From a candidate division TM6 bacterium GW2011_GWF2_43_87 (lineage in GTDB: Bacteria; Babelota; Babeliae; Babelales; Babelaceae), in assembly GCA_001000065.1 (NCBI GenBank), contig LCGZ01000004.1, positions 62,001 to 126,000 of the forward strand: DNA of 64,000 nucleotides, written 5' to 3'. Positions 16,314 through 25,745 of this stretch are shown piece by piece (positions within the stretch are counted from its first letter, which is position 1; the number at the start of each line of letters is the position of its first letter). A model generated the notes under the pieces. It made no database searches and was not told where the DNA came from. It was given only the letters and a program-made list of their open reading frames with translations. The position numbers and the translations under genes are program-made.

Positions 16314-16515
16314 TTTTAGTCCTTTGTCAGGTTAGACCTGTTTCATGTTAAGTCTGTTTATATCCATTTGGATGTTACTGTTTTTTAGGTTAACTGACTT
16401 TTAAGGGATTTAATAGTTTTTCAAATTATTGATTTTACAGCCTTTTTTTTTGTAGGTTGTGGGGTGAACTTGATACCGTGTGCATCAGACTACTTTTAAC
16501 GCGGAGGAATGCGCA

Positions 16516-18453
16516 ATGATAAGGCTTTTTGCGGGCATTTTAGTCGTGATTTTTGGGGGGATTTTTAATGGTGAATTGGCGGGATCTTTTTGTAGCAAAC
16601 AGAGTCAAGGTATTTCGCCATTTTTAGAGGAAATGGCTGCTACTTATTTAAATTGCAAGACCAATGAATTAAATAAACAGGTCTGGCCGAAAGAGCTTGA
16701 CGGGCAAGTTTTTGGAAAGGGCTTAGCTCTAATAAGGCAGCTTGAGGAATCAACGCTATCAGAAGGAGAGGCTTTTGTTGCACTTAGGAAGCTTTTTAAG
16801 CGAGGGGATATCTCAGGAGGCTTGTTAAAGGCTATTGCTCTTACTCGTTCTAAACGCGATAAAAAGCTTGATAAAGAAGCTCTCTATGCGGGTGGGGAGT
16901 GTTGTTTTTTTAAAGCATTGCTGGACAGCTTTATTCTTACCGCTCCAAAGGGTGCTGTTTCGAAAGATTTTTCTGGGGGGCTTGCAGAAATTTTACCTCT
17001 AGTTTTGAAGGGGAAATGGGGAATAAGGAAATTTTCTGATCTGCCGTCATTTAGGGATGAAACAATGTATCAGATTGTTCCTGTCGGGCAAGATCTTGTC
17101 TTTGATGCTTATTCAACCTGTGTTGCTTTTCGCAAGGGAAAAGGAAAGTTGGGGATCTTTGATATAGTTGCGCGTAAACCTCTGTTTCTTGATATACCTT
17201 CGGTGAAAAAATTTGTTTTATCTGGCAACGGTCGGCGGCTTGCTGTGCAGACTGCGGATGGTGAGCTGACGGTTCGGACGCTATTCCCCTTATCTGTGGT
17301 TAAGGTTGGAAAGAGTGATCTTGTTGAGGGCTTGTTTCTTAATAAGGTTGGGGATAGGTTGTTGACCGTTGGTTTAGATAAGAGCATAAGAATTTTTAAC
17401 CTTGCTACACAAAAATGGATGGAGTTTTGTTATTTTTCAGCTTTTGACGTGAGCCCTGGAGGGGAATTTTTTGTACATGACGATGAGGAAGGTTATATCT
17501 ACATACGTTCAGTAAATGATGGAAGCTCAGTGACGTTTAAAGTAGATTTTCCCCTTGATTTTTCAACCAGTATGGAAAAAGTTCAAGATAATATTAAGAA
17601 GGGTGATCCACTAATCACATCACCTCTTTTTCTCTCGGCAAAAGATTTCTTACAGCCAAGTATGGCGGTATCGTCGGATGGAAAGTATGTTGCGTTTTTA
17701 ACATCGCACAAGGTTATTGTAAAAAAATTGAATTGGTCCGCGGAGCAAAAGGTTTCTGATTGTGCATGTTTGAAGTTAAAGGACGCGGAGGTTGATAGTC
17801 TTGTCTTTTCTCCGGGCGGAAATTTTTTAGTGCTGGAGCTAAAGTCCTCTAATTCAATGAAAGGGCGCGAAGTCTGGGTGTGGGGTTTTAAGACAGAGGT
17901 GGAGCCTGCTCTTAAATTAGAAACAGGATTGTGTAAAAACAGTGGGAAATCCTTTGAATATATTGATTTTAGTTCAAATGATGAGTTGGTTGCGATAAAC
18001 AAACGAGGGTGGATTGCTGTTTTTGATACAGGTACACAGGAGTTAGTTTCCAAGCGTTTTCTTGGTGAGGATGCGCTCGAAGTTAGGTTTTTGGCAGGAT
18101 TTTTTCCCCTGATGGTTGGAGGTATTTATTCCAAACTATCACATAAGACTTTACTCCAGATTTTTAGGCAATCTGATTTAATTTCTGTAAGGGCCTACGC
18201 ATTAGTTAAGGCTCTTATGCATTCGTCAGGAGTGGTTCATTTTTGCAAGACCAGTCGTAGTGAGTGTGATGTTCTTTTAAAAGTCGTTAATGACATAGCC
18301 AAAGAGCTTGAAAAAACGGATTTCTCTTACAGGATCAATTTTTCGATTGGATCTAAGGGGTCGGTTGATGATATTGGAGCTGAGGATAAGGTTTTTCAAG
18401 TTACGATATGGGTTTCGTCAAAAGAAAGTGTGAAGCCTGTGGAATTGTTGTAA
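16516..18453 (+). CDS. Secreted WD40-like beta-propeller protein, 646 aa
   Basis: The ATG at 16516 is chosen because GGAGG lies about 9 nt upstream and the product then begins with a signal peptide (MIRLFAGILVVIFGGIFNG). Residues ~1-180 are helical. From about 190 to 560 there are repeated four-strand units with WD40-like features: VLSGNGRRLAVQT, KVGDRLLTVGLDKSIRIFN, AVSSDGKYVAFLT, VFSPGGNFLVLE, DFSSNDELVAINKRGWIAVFD. Canonical GH...WD pairs are mostly missing, so this is a divergent propeller. The caspase-like gene follows 51 bp downstream on the same strand. Bacterial caspase domains are often fused to WD40 propellers, so the two may work as a split pair (inference). Confidence 0.7.
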   Translation: MIRLFAGILVVIFGGIFNGELAGSFCSKQSQGISPFLEEMAATYLNCKTNELNKQVWPKELDGQVFGKGLALIRQLEESTLSEGEAFVALRKLFKRGDISGGLLKAIALTRSKRDKKLDKEALYAGGECCFFKALLDSFILTAPKGAVSKDFSGGLAEILPLVLKGKWGIRKFSDLPSFRDETMYQIVPVGQDLVFDAYSTCVAFRKGKGKLGIFDIVARKPLFLDIPSVKKFVLSGNGRRLAVQTADGELTVRTLFPLSVVKVGKSDLVEGLFLNKVGDRLLTVGLDKSIRIFNLATQKWMEFCYFSAFDVSPGGEFFVHDDEEGYIYIRSVNDGSSVTFKVDFPLDFSTSMEKVQDNIKKGDPLITSPLFLSAKDFLQPSMAVSSDGKYVAFLTSHKVIVKKLNWSAEQKVSDCACLKLKDAEVDSLVFSPGGNFLVLELKSSNSMKGREVWVWGFKTEVEPALKLETGLCKNSGKSFEYIDFSSNDELVAINKRGWIAVFDTGTQELVSKRFLGEDALEVRFLAGFFPLMVGGIYSKLSHKTLLQIFRQSDLISVRAYALVKALMHSSGVVHFCKTSRSECDVLLKVVNDIAKELEKTDFSYRINFSIGSKGSVDDIGAEDKVFQVTIWVSSKESVKPVELL

Positions 18454-18504
18454 CGAGGGCTATTATTCAGTGCAATAGAGATGGTGGATCTAGGAGAGTT
18501 TGTG

Positions 18505-21012
18505 ATGAATGCTTTAATTGTGAATTTTGGGAAGTGGGTTCAGCAGGTGTTTTTTGGTCTGATGTCAGTTATAAGTCTTTGTGCGTTAGGAGCAGGGCCC
18601 ACTGAAAGCGAAATTTTTAGAAACTTGGCGCAGAGTTTGCGAGAGATAGCCTTGACAGAAATGGTTCCTATGGCGCCCGCCTATGGAGTGCCTAAGCCTA
18701 TAAAAAAACCTTTTCCACTCATTATTATTCCGCCAACGTCTAAAGAAATTATTGGTGAATATTTTGAGCAACCGACGGCTTTTAAGCCGAATGCCTTTGC
18801 TGCATGGGGTCTTATAATGCTGTTGGATGAGGATGAGATGTATACTGGGCAGTTGGCCATAACCGAGAGCTTGCATGCTGCATTAGAACAGGCGGTTGCG
18901 CCCATTTTAACTACTGGGGCCTTGTTGTTCAATTTTTTTTATAAAAAAGGGTTAACTGCAGGATCATTTGCCTATTCGGGCCGTGATTTTGACTATACCA
19001 AATGGGTGGTATTTGAGGTGCCATTATCTGATCCTACCCCGTTTAAGGATTCTGAAGAAAAACAATGGAAGTTGAAAAAAACAACTCTTTATCTATTGAT
19101 TCCTAAGTTAGTTCATGGGTTGGGAGGTGCGTTTGATTCTTACGTGAGGCCATTTGTGGGATTTTCTAATTTAGCGCTTAATCTGGGCTTGAAGATTGAT
19201 ACGTTAAATCAGATTCCTCTAAAAAATTTACAAGCCTATCAAAATTTTAAACAACGGCAATTGAATGATTTTGGAGCGGCTCCTGAAAGTAACTTAACTC
19301 AACGGTCTGCGGTAGTTTCTCGAGCTATTCGAACAGCATTGTGCAGGAAAGAGGTGGTGGACGAGGAGGTTTGGGTTACCAAAGAGGTACTGGACAATAA
19401 AAAGAAACTGATTTCGACTACCTTGGAAAAGAAGAAGAGAAAAGTTGAGCAGTGGAGAAGTTCGATTTTTATTACGCCTCACGAGTTTGAAATTGAGTCA
19501 TTGCGACGCAAGAAACTTAATGATGCTACGAGTTTTCCTGTTCCTTCATGGGCGATTGTGATGATGGGGCATGGTTCTACGTTTGTGTCATTTGATTCGG
19601 CGATTAAGAGTGCACAAAAACAGCTTGAAAATCTGTTTGAACGCAAGAGATTTGCGGCGCTAAATTGGGCTTTTATGACAATGAGTGACGGTGAGGTAGG
19701 GAGTTCATTTATTCCTGCCGAACAGTTTTTACAAAAATATCAAAAGGAACTTAATGACCTTATTCTTCGTAGTAAAAAAGAGCCGTATCATACGCCTGCT
19801 ACCATGGCGGGCTTGGAGGGAGATGATTTAGGAATATTTTTTGATTTTTGTACATTGTTTGTGAAGTTCTTTTATTTACAGACCTGTTACAGTGGTGGTA
19901 CGAATTTGAATGCTGCTATAGTAGATGTTAGCAGGGGAATTGTAAAAGACTATCCCTTTATCTTGGTCTGTGCAGGGATTACGGGGTCGACTACATCGGG
20001 ATTTTCAACGGGAACAAAAACGATTACTCAAACGGTTATAGACCCTTATGGTAACGAGACAATTACTACGACAACCAAGACCTCTTTTTCGCTTAATTTC
20101 CCACAATTTTTTTATGCTCTCGCTACGCGCACCATGGTTTTGAAAAATGAAATAGAGAAAGTAATTGAACCTATTTGTCTATTTTATGATTCGCCTAATT
20201 TATTAGGTCCACGTGCCTTTAACAATGTTCCCTTGGTCAAATTTCCTGGGACGGGGTGGACTGAGGCTATGACGCGGGATCTTAAGGTTGTTACCATGGG
20301 CGCTACTCTTGCAAAGAGCCATTCCCCTAAGAAACCGCTGGATGTGGCGACCTATTTTGAGGATCGCTTGGCGTGGCTTAAAAAGAAGGATGCGCCTGCG
20401 TATAAAAAAGGTGAGCCATGGTACCTTTTGGTGTATGCGGATAAAATTTCATTTCCTCTTTTCTTTGATAAGGACAGGCTTCATCAGATGCCGGTTATTT
20501 TATCTATGATTCCTGGTAGTGCGGTCCATGAGTTTGCCGAAATTAATGCGCCTAAGTTTACTAGGGCAGAGGTTAGGACCGCAATTTCAACGCTTGAGAA
20601 TTTGCAAGAGGATAAAGTGTTTGTTTTAAACAAGGTTATAGCAAGTGATCTCAAACCAGGTGAAGCTTATTCAAAGATAGTCTTTGTGAATAAGCATGAG
20701 GACTTTGCAACGGCTCCTAATAGGTGGAGAATTGTGAAGTCGTTTGATAGTAAAGGAAAAGAGATTGGGGGTTCTGAAAAGCACTTTGAGTGGGCTCAGA
20801 AAACGATTACACAGCTAGTGAACGGTGTGCCTCAAACTTTTACGTTTAACCCGCCCCAGTGGGACTGGAGGCTGGTTGATGTGTCTGATTCTGCCTGGAT
20901 TAAGCAGTTCAACGATAGTGTTAAGACAATTTCAGAACGGAGCGGTTGGGGTAAGAGTACTTTTATAGTAAATCAGCCCATTCGCGAAACAAGTGGAATG
21001 GGTAAAAAGTAG
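18505..21012 (+). CDS. Secreted caspase-like cysteine protease (clan CD), 835 aa
   Basis: The ATG at 18505 follows AGGAGA by 7 nt and opens a hydrophobic signal segment (to about residue 33). Two motifs fit the clan CD His/Cys dyad of caspases, metacaspases and related peptidases: a strand ending in His-Gly, VMMGHGST with H356, and a second strand ending YLQTCYSGG with C461, followed by a hydrophobic strand ILVCAGITGS. The His-Cys gap of about 105 residues is longer than usual, implying an insertion; the region between holds FMTMSDGEVGSS. The flanking ~300 residues on either side have no domain I recognise. Being secreted, it may process host or envelope proteins (inference). Probably cotranscribed with the WD40-like gene. 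Confidence 0.65.
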   Translation: MNALIVNFGKWVQQVFFGLMSVISLCALGAGPTESEIFRNLAQSLREIALTEMVPMAPAYGVPKPIKKPFPLIIIPPTSKEIIGEYFEQPTAFKPNAFAAWGLIMLLDEDEMYTGQLAITESLHAALEQAVAPILTTGALLFNFFYKKGLTAGSFAYSGRDFDYTKWVVFEVPLSDPTPFKDSEEKQWKLKKTTLYLLIPKLVHGLGGAFDSYVRPFVGFSNLALNLGLKIDTLNQIPLKNLQAYQNFKQRQLNDFGAAPESNLTQRSAVVSRAIRTALCRKEVVDEEVWVTKEVLDNKKKLISTTLEKKKRKVEQWRSSIFITPHEFEIESLRRKKLNDATSFPVPSWAIVMMGHGSTFVSFDSAIKSAQKQLENLFERKRFAALNWAFMTMSDGEVGSSFIPAEQFLQKYQKELNDLILRSKKEPYHTPATMAGLEGDDLGIFFDFCTLFVKFFYLQTCYSGGTNLNAAIVDVSRGIVKDYPFILVCAGITGSTTSGFSTGTKTITQTVIDPYGNETITTTTKTSFSLNFPQFFYALATRTMVLKNEIEKVIEPICLFYDSPNLLGPRAFNNVPLVKFPGTGWTEAMTRDLKVVTMGATLAKSHSPKKPLDVATYFEDRLAWLKKKDAPAYKKGEPWYLLVYADKISFPLFFDKDRLHQMPVILSMIPGSAVHEFAEINAPKFTRAEVRTAISTLENLQEDKVFVLNKVIASDLKPGEAYSKIVFVNKHEDFATAPNRWRIVKSFDSKGKEIGGSEKHFEWAQKTITQLVNGVPQTFTFNPPQWDWRLVDVSDSAWIKQFNDSVKTISERSGWGKSTFIVNQPIRETSGMGKK

Positions 21013-21076
21013 GTTTGTGTAGATTGGTTTTTTCTATGCGTCGTGGCTAGCGCATGAGAGCGGATAGGTGTTTTTA

Positions 21077-21106
21077 TTGATTTTTCAAATAAATATTTGA
21101 TATTAT
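21077..21106 (+). promoter_or_regulatory. Promoter of secreted paralogue 1 (duplicated element)
   Basis: TTGATT (21077-21082), 18 bp, TATTAT (21101-21106). The same -35, spacing, -10 and surrounding AT-rich bases recur before paralogues 2 and 4, which is the best evidence that it is a real promoter. Confidence 0.7.
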
Positions 21107-21193
21107 AAAATTAAATATAGAGTTTGGTGTTAACAAGTGGAGAGAGTTGGTCTCTCATATTTAGGGATCATTTATGGCAACAAAGGAGCTTTT

Positions 21194-22120
21194 ATGAAGT
21201 ATTTTTTATTACCAGTCATTTTTGTGGCCAGTTTTTGCGTAAGTGTTTCACTTGAGGGTGAATCGGATTATGAGAGGAATATAAATATTTTGCAAATAGG
21301 CCTTGTAAACACGATGAGAGCTCTTGGTGAGACAACCATAGACCAAGCTCCGTATCAAAGTGCTATAAATGTGCTGGAGGATGCGCAGCGGGTTGTCTCT
21401 TTTGAAACGCAGAATCCAACAATAGTTGCGAAGAATATTAAGGTTAAACTGGATGGCGCTATTACGAAAATGAGACGTGTTTTGGAGATATTAAGGGATA
21501 GTGAGGGTTTAAGGCGGCAGATTGCAGCACAGAGTGTTAAAGATCTTAAAGCTATATTGCCTGGTTTAAAGACAGGTTTTACGGATATTTTCAAAACGCC
21601 GACTGATTTGAAGAATGCCCTATATGAGGCAGTTAAGGCTCTTATAGCGACTCTTGAAAAATTTATTGCGGCTGATCCGGTAACGCCTGCGGAAGAAGAA
21701 GATGCAGCCAAAAAAGAAGAAAAGAGGTTTCGGGTTATTGGTAAAGACATAATAGAGATGCTAAAAGCCCTTCAGAGTAGTAGCATGAAGGATGCTAAGG
21801 TTAAGCCTGTTATGGATAAGTTAATGGAGTTAAAGAATTCAATTAAAGCGTGGGCTGTATATAACAAGTTTTATGGGGTTTCCCTAGAGCCATTGAGTAA
21901 AACTATGGCAATGGTTTACACAGCATTGGAGTTAGTTGGAGGCAGAGACATATATACAGCCGATCCGAAGTCAAGGCTGAAGTCATTGACTGAGGCTGTG
22001 CACGAACAGCAAAACAGTCTATTTGGGAGATTAGTTTCTATTAACCCCGCTGAAGCAACTGTGTTTGACATAACGGATCAGTTAACTAAGTTGCTTTGGG
22101 TGTGGTCAAAGGGATTATAG
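21194..22120 (+). CDS. Secreted helical protein, tandem family member 1, 308 aa
   Basis: First of four adjacent paralogues. AAGGAG lies 5 nt before the ATG at 21194, which opens a signal peptide (MKYFLLPVIFVASFCVSVSLEG); the in-frame start at 21137 is upstream of this. The family has a conserved N-terminal half: NYE-x-N, L-x-N-x-M-x-x-L-x-E-x-T-I-D, NFEAK-x-P-x-IVAKNIKAKLDDAI, and LPGLKTG-TDIF-TPT-LKN. The C-terminal halves differ. Predicted structure is all alpha, perhaps a helical bundle. I recognise no known domain. This copy is the most divergent and carries a charged EEEDAAKKEEKR insert near residue 160. Confidence 0.75.
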   Translation: MKYFLLPVIFVASFCVSVSLEGESDYERNINILQIGLVNTMRALGETTIDQAPYQSAINVLEDAQRVVSFETQNPTIVAKNIKVKLDGAITKMRRVLEILRDSEGLRRQIAAQSVKDLKAILPGLKTGFTDIFKTPTDLKNALYEAVKALIATLEKFIAADPVTPAEEEDAAKKEEKRFRVIGKDIIEMLKALQSSSMKDAKVKPVMDKLMELKNSIKAWAVYNKFYGVSLEPLSKTMAMVYTALELVGGRDIYTADPKSRLKSLTEAVHEQQNSLFGRLVSINPAEATVFDITDQLTKLLWVWSKGL

Positions 22121-22400
22121 ATAGAATATTTTAAAATCCAGCTTTCTTCTCCCTGGTAAAACCTAACCATTAAAATCATAAAACGAGTAACTGTATGTAA
22201 AAGTGACGGGCAGGGTTATCATACTTATTTTAGCCGATCAGAAATGATTGCTTAATTTTTAAATAAGAAACAATAAGGACAGGACTTCCTTCCAAAGAGG
22301 ATGAATCACTTTAAAGATTCTGCGGTTGCCAAGTTTTAATAAAGAGAGAGTGTAGGTTTATTTGCTGCACCTTTCTTTGTATTACAAGAAAAGCTTTTTA

Positions 22401-22430
22401 TTGATTCTTTACATAAATATTTGCTATTAT
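22401..22430 (+). promoter_or_regulatory. Promoter of secreted paralogue 2 (duplicated element)
   Basis: TTGATT (22401-22406), 18 bp, TATTAT (22425-22430), matching the elements before paralogues 1 and 4. The rest of the ~400-bp gap upstream (22121-22400) shows no gene that I can support. Confidence 0.7.
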
Positions 22431-22517
22431 TAAATTAAATACAGAAGATAGAGAAGTGAACTTTAGAAGATGAGATAGTTAGTGTTGCTTTGTTTGTTTA
22501 AGAGAAGGGGTTGTAGT

Positions 22518-23456
22518 ATGAAGCGGTTTTTATTACGGGCCATTTTTGTGGCTAATTTTTGCGTCGGCGGTCTGCTTATGGGTGAAGCGAATTATGAGAA
22601 GAATATAAGTTTTTTACGAAGAGACCTTGTGAATATGATAGGTGATCTTAAAGAGGCAACTATTGATACAGCGAATTATCAAGGGGCTTCACGTGCGGTG
22701 GATGCTGCGCAGAAGATAATAAATTTCGAGGCGAAGGATCCGCGTATAGTCGCGAAGAACATCAAGGCTAAACTGGACGATGCTCTTAAGCTTATTAGAG
22801 AGACTTTGTGGGATTTGCAAAACCGTCCGGATGTGAGCGAGAAAAAGAAGATTGCGTGGGATAGTACCAAAAAACTTGCATTGTTATTAAAGGGTCTAAA
22901 GCCGGGTTTAACTGACGTGTTTACAACTCCAACAGCCTTGAAGGGTGCTATGTATGAGGCGGTGGGTGTCTTTATGCAAGTTTTGACCACTCTTTTGTTG
23001 AAAGAAAATTTTCCAACGAATAAAACAGCCGTGCAAGAGCCTATTGGTACTGAAAAGCCTCTAGGGGCACAACCCTTTAATCATATTGATCCGCAAATGA
23101 AAGATATGTTGCAGGAGCTTTCCAAAGAAAAAATAGAGGCGGTAGAGGTTGAGCCGATCTTAGAGGTAGTCGAGGACGCGGGGTACGATATTGCTTGGTT
23201 TGGTCGTGATAATAAAGTTTCTGTTACAGGGCAGATTGTGGCTTTTGAGTTGATAAAGAAGTCGCTTGAAGAAATTGATAAGGCTTTGGATGTTGCGGCA
23301 AAAAAAGAGGCAGCAAAGAATGTGATTGATTTACTGATAAAGAGTATGGAAGGGCTTAAGAAGATTGATAATGAAAAAACGAAACCCCTTACTAATGCAT
23401 TGTTAGCGGCCATGGAGGCGTTTAAAAAGACATTGGAGACTTGGACTAAACAGTAA
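22518..23456 (+). CDS. Secreted helical protein, tandem family member 2, 312 aa
   Basis: Start at 22518 follows AAGGGG by 7 nt; signal peptide MKRFLLRAIFVANFCVGG. It keeps the shared NFEAKDPRIVAKNIKAKLDDAL block and LKPGLTDVFTTPTALKGAMYEAV, then has its own Glu/Lys-rich C-terminal half (VEPILEVVEDAGYD, LIKKSLEEIDKAL). Function unknown. Member 3 starts 75 bp after its stop with no copy of the promoter between, so the two are probably cotranscribed. Confidence 0.75.
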   Translation: MKRFLLRAIFVANFCVGGLLMGEANYEKNISFLRRDLVNMIGDLKEATIDTANYQGASRAVDAAQKIINFEAKDPRIVAKNIKAKLDDALKLIRETLWDLQNRPDVSEKKKIAWDSTKKLALLLKGLKPGLTDVFTTPTALKGAMYEAVGVFMQVLTTLLLKENFPTNKTAVQEPIGTEKPLGAQPFNHIDPQMKDMLQELSKEKIEAVEVEPILEVVEDAGYDIAWFGRDNKVSVTGQIVAFELIKKSLEEIDKALDVAAKKEAAKNVIDLLIKSMEGLKKIDNEKTKPLTNALLAAMEAFKKTLETWTKQ

Positions 23457-23531
23457 CAGCGTGGCGAGTGATTTGTATTATAAAACAGATAAGGGGTGTG
23501 GTTTTATTTGTTTAAGTGAAGGAGTTGAAGC

Positions 23532-24503
23532 ATGAAGCGGCTTTTATTACCGGCTATTCTTGTGGCCAGTTTTTGTGCAAGCGTTTCTCTTATGGGTGCG
23601 CAGCAGAACTATGAGACTAATATGAAGTCTATACGTGAAGGGCTTACAAATATGATGGTTGGTCTTGGTGAAACGACCATTGATAAAGCTCAATATCAGA
23701 ATGCTTTAATAGTGCTGGAGGAAGTGCAGCAGATTGTCAATTTTGAGGCGAAGAATCCCCAAATAGTTGCGAAGAATATCAAGGCTAAGCTGGATGATGC
23801 TATTGCAGCAATTAAAAGGATTTTGGAGAATTTAAATAATGGTTCATCAACGGATGAGCGACTAAAAATTGCAGAAACGGGCATTAAAACTCTTAAAACT
23901 AAATTGCCTGGTTTAAGGACAGGTTTTACAGATATCTTCAAAACTCCAACTGATCTGAAGAATGCAATGTATGCAGTGGTGGTTGCTTTTATAGCTACTC
24001 TTGAGAAATTTCAAAAGGATGCTCAGCAAAGTGGCAGCGTATCCGTAAATCCTGTGAATAAAGTGCCTACAGGTTTAGAGATGGAAGTTCGGAAGCGTGG
24101 GGAAGTGTTAAAAGAGAAACTGAATAAGTTGACGACTGGTCGGTCGTTTATTCAATTTAATCAAGAAGCACTAATCAGACCGGTTTACCCTCTGATAGAG
24201 AATTTAAGAAATGCTATTGTCGCTTGGTGCAATGACAAAAGGGTCTCTTCTGAATCTTACAAGAAATTGGTGGGTTTTGTTGATCTGATCAGGGAATCAT
24301 TGGGGGAAGCTGAAGCTGTTCGGGGTAAGGGAGAGGTTGAGGAGAAGCTCGTGCTGAGAAAATTGATTGAGGATTCCAATGCGTATATAGCGTCTCTTAG
24401 CACGTATGCAGCTGAGGATGGGAACGAGGGTATTGTTTTCCCAGCAACCGTTGTGAGTGCGGCTCATAAAGTGATATTTGGTGCCTGGTATGATTGGTTG
24501 TAG
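23532..24503 (+). CDS. Secreted helical protein, tandem family member 3, 323 aa
   Basis: GAAGGAG precedes the ATG. The signal peptide MKRLLLPAILVASFCASVSL is almost identical to that of member 4, and the first ~175 residues match member 4 closely (NYETN, TTIDKAQYQNAL, NFEAKNPQIVAKNIKAK, STDERLKIA). The shared region extends into VNKVPTGLEMEV. The C-terminal third (INFNQEALIRP-like region onward) is more diverged. Members 3 and 4 are therefore the youngest pair. Helical, no domain recognised. Confidence 0.75.
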   Translation: MKRLLLPAILVASFCASVSLMGAQQNYETNMKSIREGLTNMMVGLGETTIDKAQYQNALIVLEEVQQIVNFEAKNPQIVAKNIKAKLDDAIAAIKRILENLNNGSSTDERLKIAETGIKTLKTKLPGLRTGFTDIFKTPTDLKNAMYAVVVAFIATLEKFQKDAQQSGSVSVNPVNKVPTGLEMEVRKRGEVLKEKLNKLTTGRSFIQFNQEALIRPVYPLIENLRNAIVAWCNDKRVSSESYKKLVGFVDLIRESLGEAEAVRGKGEVEEKLVLRKLIEDSNAYIASLSTYAAEDGNEGIVFPATVVSAAHKVIFGAWYDWL

Positions 24504-24577
24504 TAATTATTATGTTAAAAAAGAGGGGCGCGTTTTTATTGGCCGCACCTTTCTTTTTCTATTGCAAGAGGTTTTTG

Positions 24578-24607
24578 TTGATTTTTAATGCAAATATTTG
24601 CTATTAT
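24578..24607 (+). promoter_or_regulatory. Promoter of secreted paralogue 4 (duplicated element)
   Basis: TTGATT (24578-24583), 18 bp, TATTAT (24602-24607). Just upstream, 24512-24558 is a degraded copy of the perfect terminator found after member 4, so terminator, promoter and gene appear to have been duplicated together. Confidence 0.7.
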
Positions 24608-24690
24608 TAAATTAAATATAAAAGGTGGAGAGGTGAACTTTAGAAGGTGAGAGTTGCCTCGTTTATTTGTTCAAGTGAAGGAGTTGTAGT

Positions 24691-25677
24691 ATGAAGCGGT
24701 TTTTATTACCGGCTATTCTTGTGGCCAGTTTTTGTGCAAGCGTTTCTCTTATGGATGCGCAGCAGAATTATGAGACTAATCTGAAGTTTATACGGGAGGG
24801 ATTTACAAATACTATGGTTGGTCTTGGTGAAACGACCATTGATAAAGCTCAATATCAGAATGCTTTAAGGGTGTTGGAGGATGCGCAGCAGATTGTCAAT
24901 TTTGAGGCGAAGGATCCGAAAATAGTTGCGAAGAATATTAAGGCTAAACTAGACGACGCTATCGCGAAAATGAGAGATATTTTGGAGAGTTTAAGGAATG
25001 TTTCATCAACGGATGAGCGACTAGACATAGCAACAAAGGGCATTGGGGTTCTTAAAACTAAATTGCCTGGCTTGAAGACGGGGCTTACTGATATTTTTAA
25101 AACTCCAACAGACTTGAAGAATGGTATGTATGCAGTGGTGGCTGCTCTTATAGCTACTCTTGAGAAATTTCAGCGGGACGCTCAGCAAAGCGGGGGAGTG
25201 GAGCCTGTGAACAAAGCGTCTGCAGATTTAGTGGGGGAGGTTTTGAAGCTTGGGGAAGAGTTAAAAGAGAAGTTGTATGATTTGTCGACTGGTGTTCAAT
25301 TTAAAATGGCACCAATCAGCCCGGTTTACCCAGTGATAGAGAGCTTAAGAAAAGCTATTACTAATTGGTGTGCTGATAGAAGGGTCTCTTCTGAATCCCT
25401 AAAAGAATTGATGGGGGCTATTGATTTGATTAAGAACTCATTGGAGAAAATTGAACAGGTTCAGAATAAGAGCGAGACTGAGAAGAAATCAGTGTTGGTA
25501 AAATTGATTAGGGATTTCAATAAATACAGGGTTTCTTTTGCAGAGTATGCACGTAAGGATAAGAGCAAGGATTTTGTTTTCCCGGCAAGATCTGTGGATG
25601 GAGCTCAGATAGCGTTGTTTGGAGCATTGAAGGCTTGGTATCAGGAAATAGAGCCAACAATGGTGCCAATGGAGTAA
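24691..25677 (+). CDS. Secreted helical protein, tandem family member 4, 328 aa
   Basis: GAAGGAG precedes the ATG; signal peptide MKRFLLPAILVASFCASVSL. Closest to member 3 over the N-terminal half, with the same STDERLDIATKGI, LPGLKTGLTDIFKTPTDLKNGMYAV and FQRDAQQSG segments. The C-terminal half again varies (SPVYPVIESLRKAITNWC is shared with member 3; the end is unique). Function unknown; a surface or periplasmic role with a variable C-terminal face is a guess from the conservation pattern. Followed by a strong bidirectional terminator. Confidence 0.75.
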   Translation: MKRFLLPAILVASFCASVSLMDAQQNYETNLKFIREGFTNTMVGLGETTIDKAQYQNALRVLEDAQQIVNFEAKDPKIVAKNIKAKLDDAIAKMRDILESLRNVSSTDERLDIATKGIGVLKTKLPGLKTGLTDIFKTPTDLKNGMYAVVAALIATLEKFQRDAQQSGGVEPVNKASADLVGEVLKLGEELKEKLYDLSTGVQFKMAPISPVYPVIESLRKAITNWCADRRVSSESLKELMGAIDLIKNSLEKIEQVQNKSETEKKSVLVKLIRDFNKYRVSFAEYARKDKSKDFVFPARSVDGAQIALFGALKAWYQEIEPTMVPME

Positions 25678-25684
25678 TTGCTAT

Positions 25685-25735
25685 GTTAAAAAAGATGGGG
25701 TGCGGTTTTGTTTGCCGCACCCCATCTTTTTTAAC
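25685..25735. terminator. Bidirectional terminator with 21-bp perfect stem
   Basis: Arms 25685-25705 and 25715-25735 are perfectly complementary, with A6 and T6 tracts at their ends and a 9-nt loop. It sits between convergent genes (stops at 25677 and 25746) and can serve both. Confidence 0.9.
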
Positions 25736-25745
25736 TGTTTTTTAC

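Noticed and set aside
18481-21012. Upstream ATG at 18481 as start of the caspase-like gene
   Set aside because: It lacks a ribosome binding site; the ATG at 18505 has AGGAGA at 7 nt and begins the signal segment more directly.
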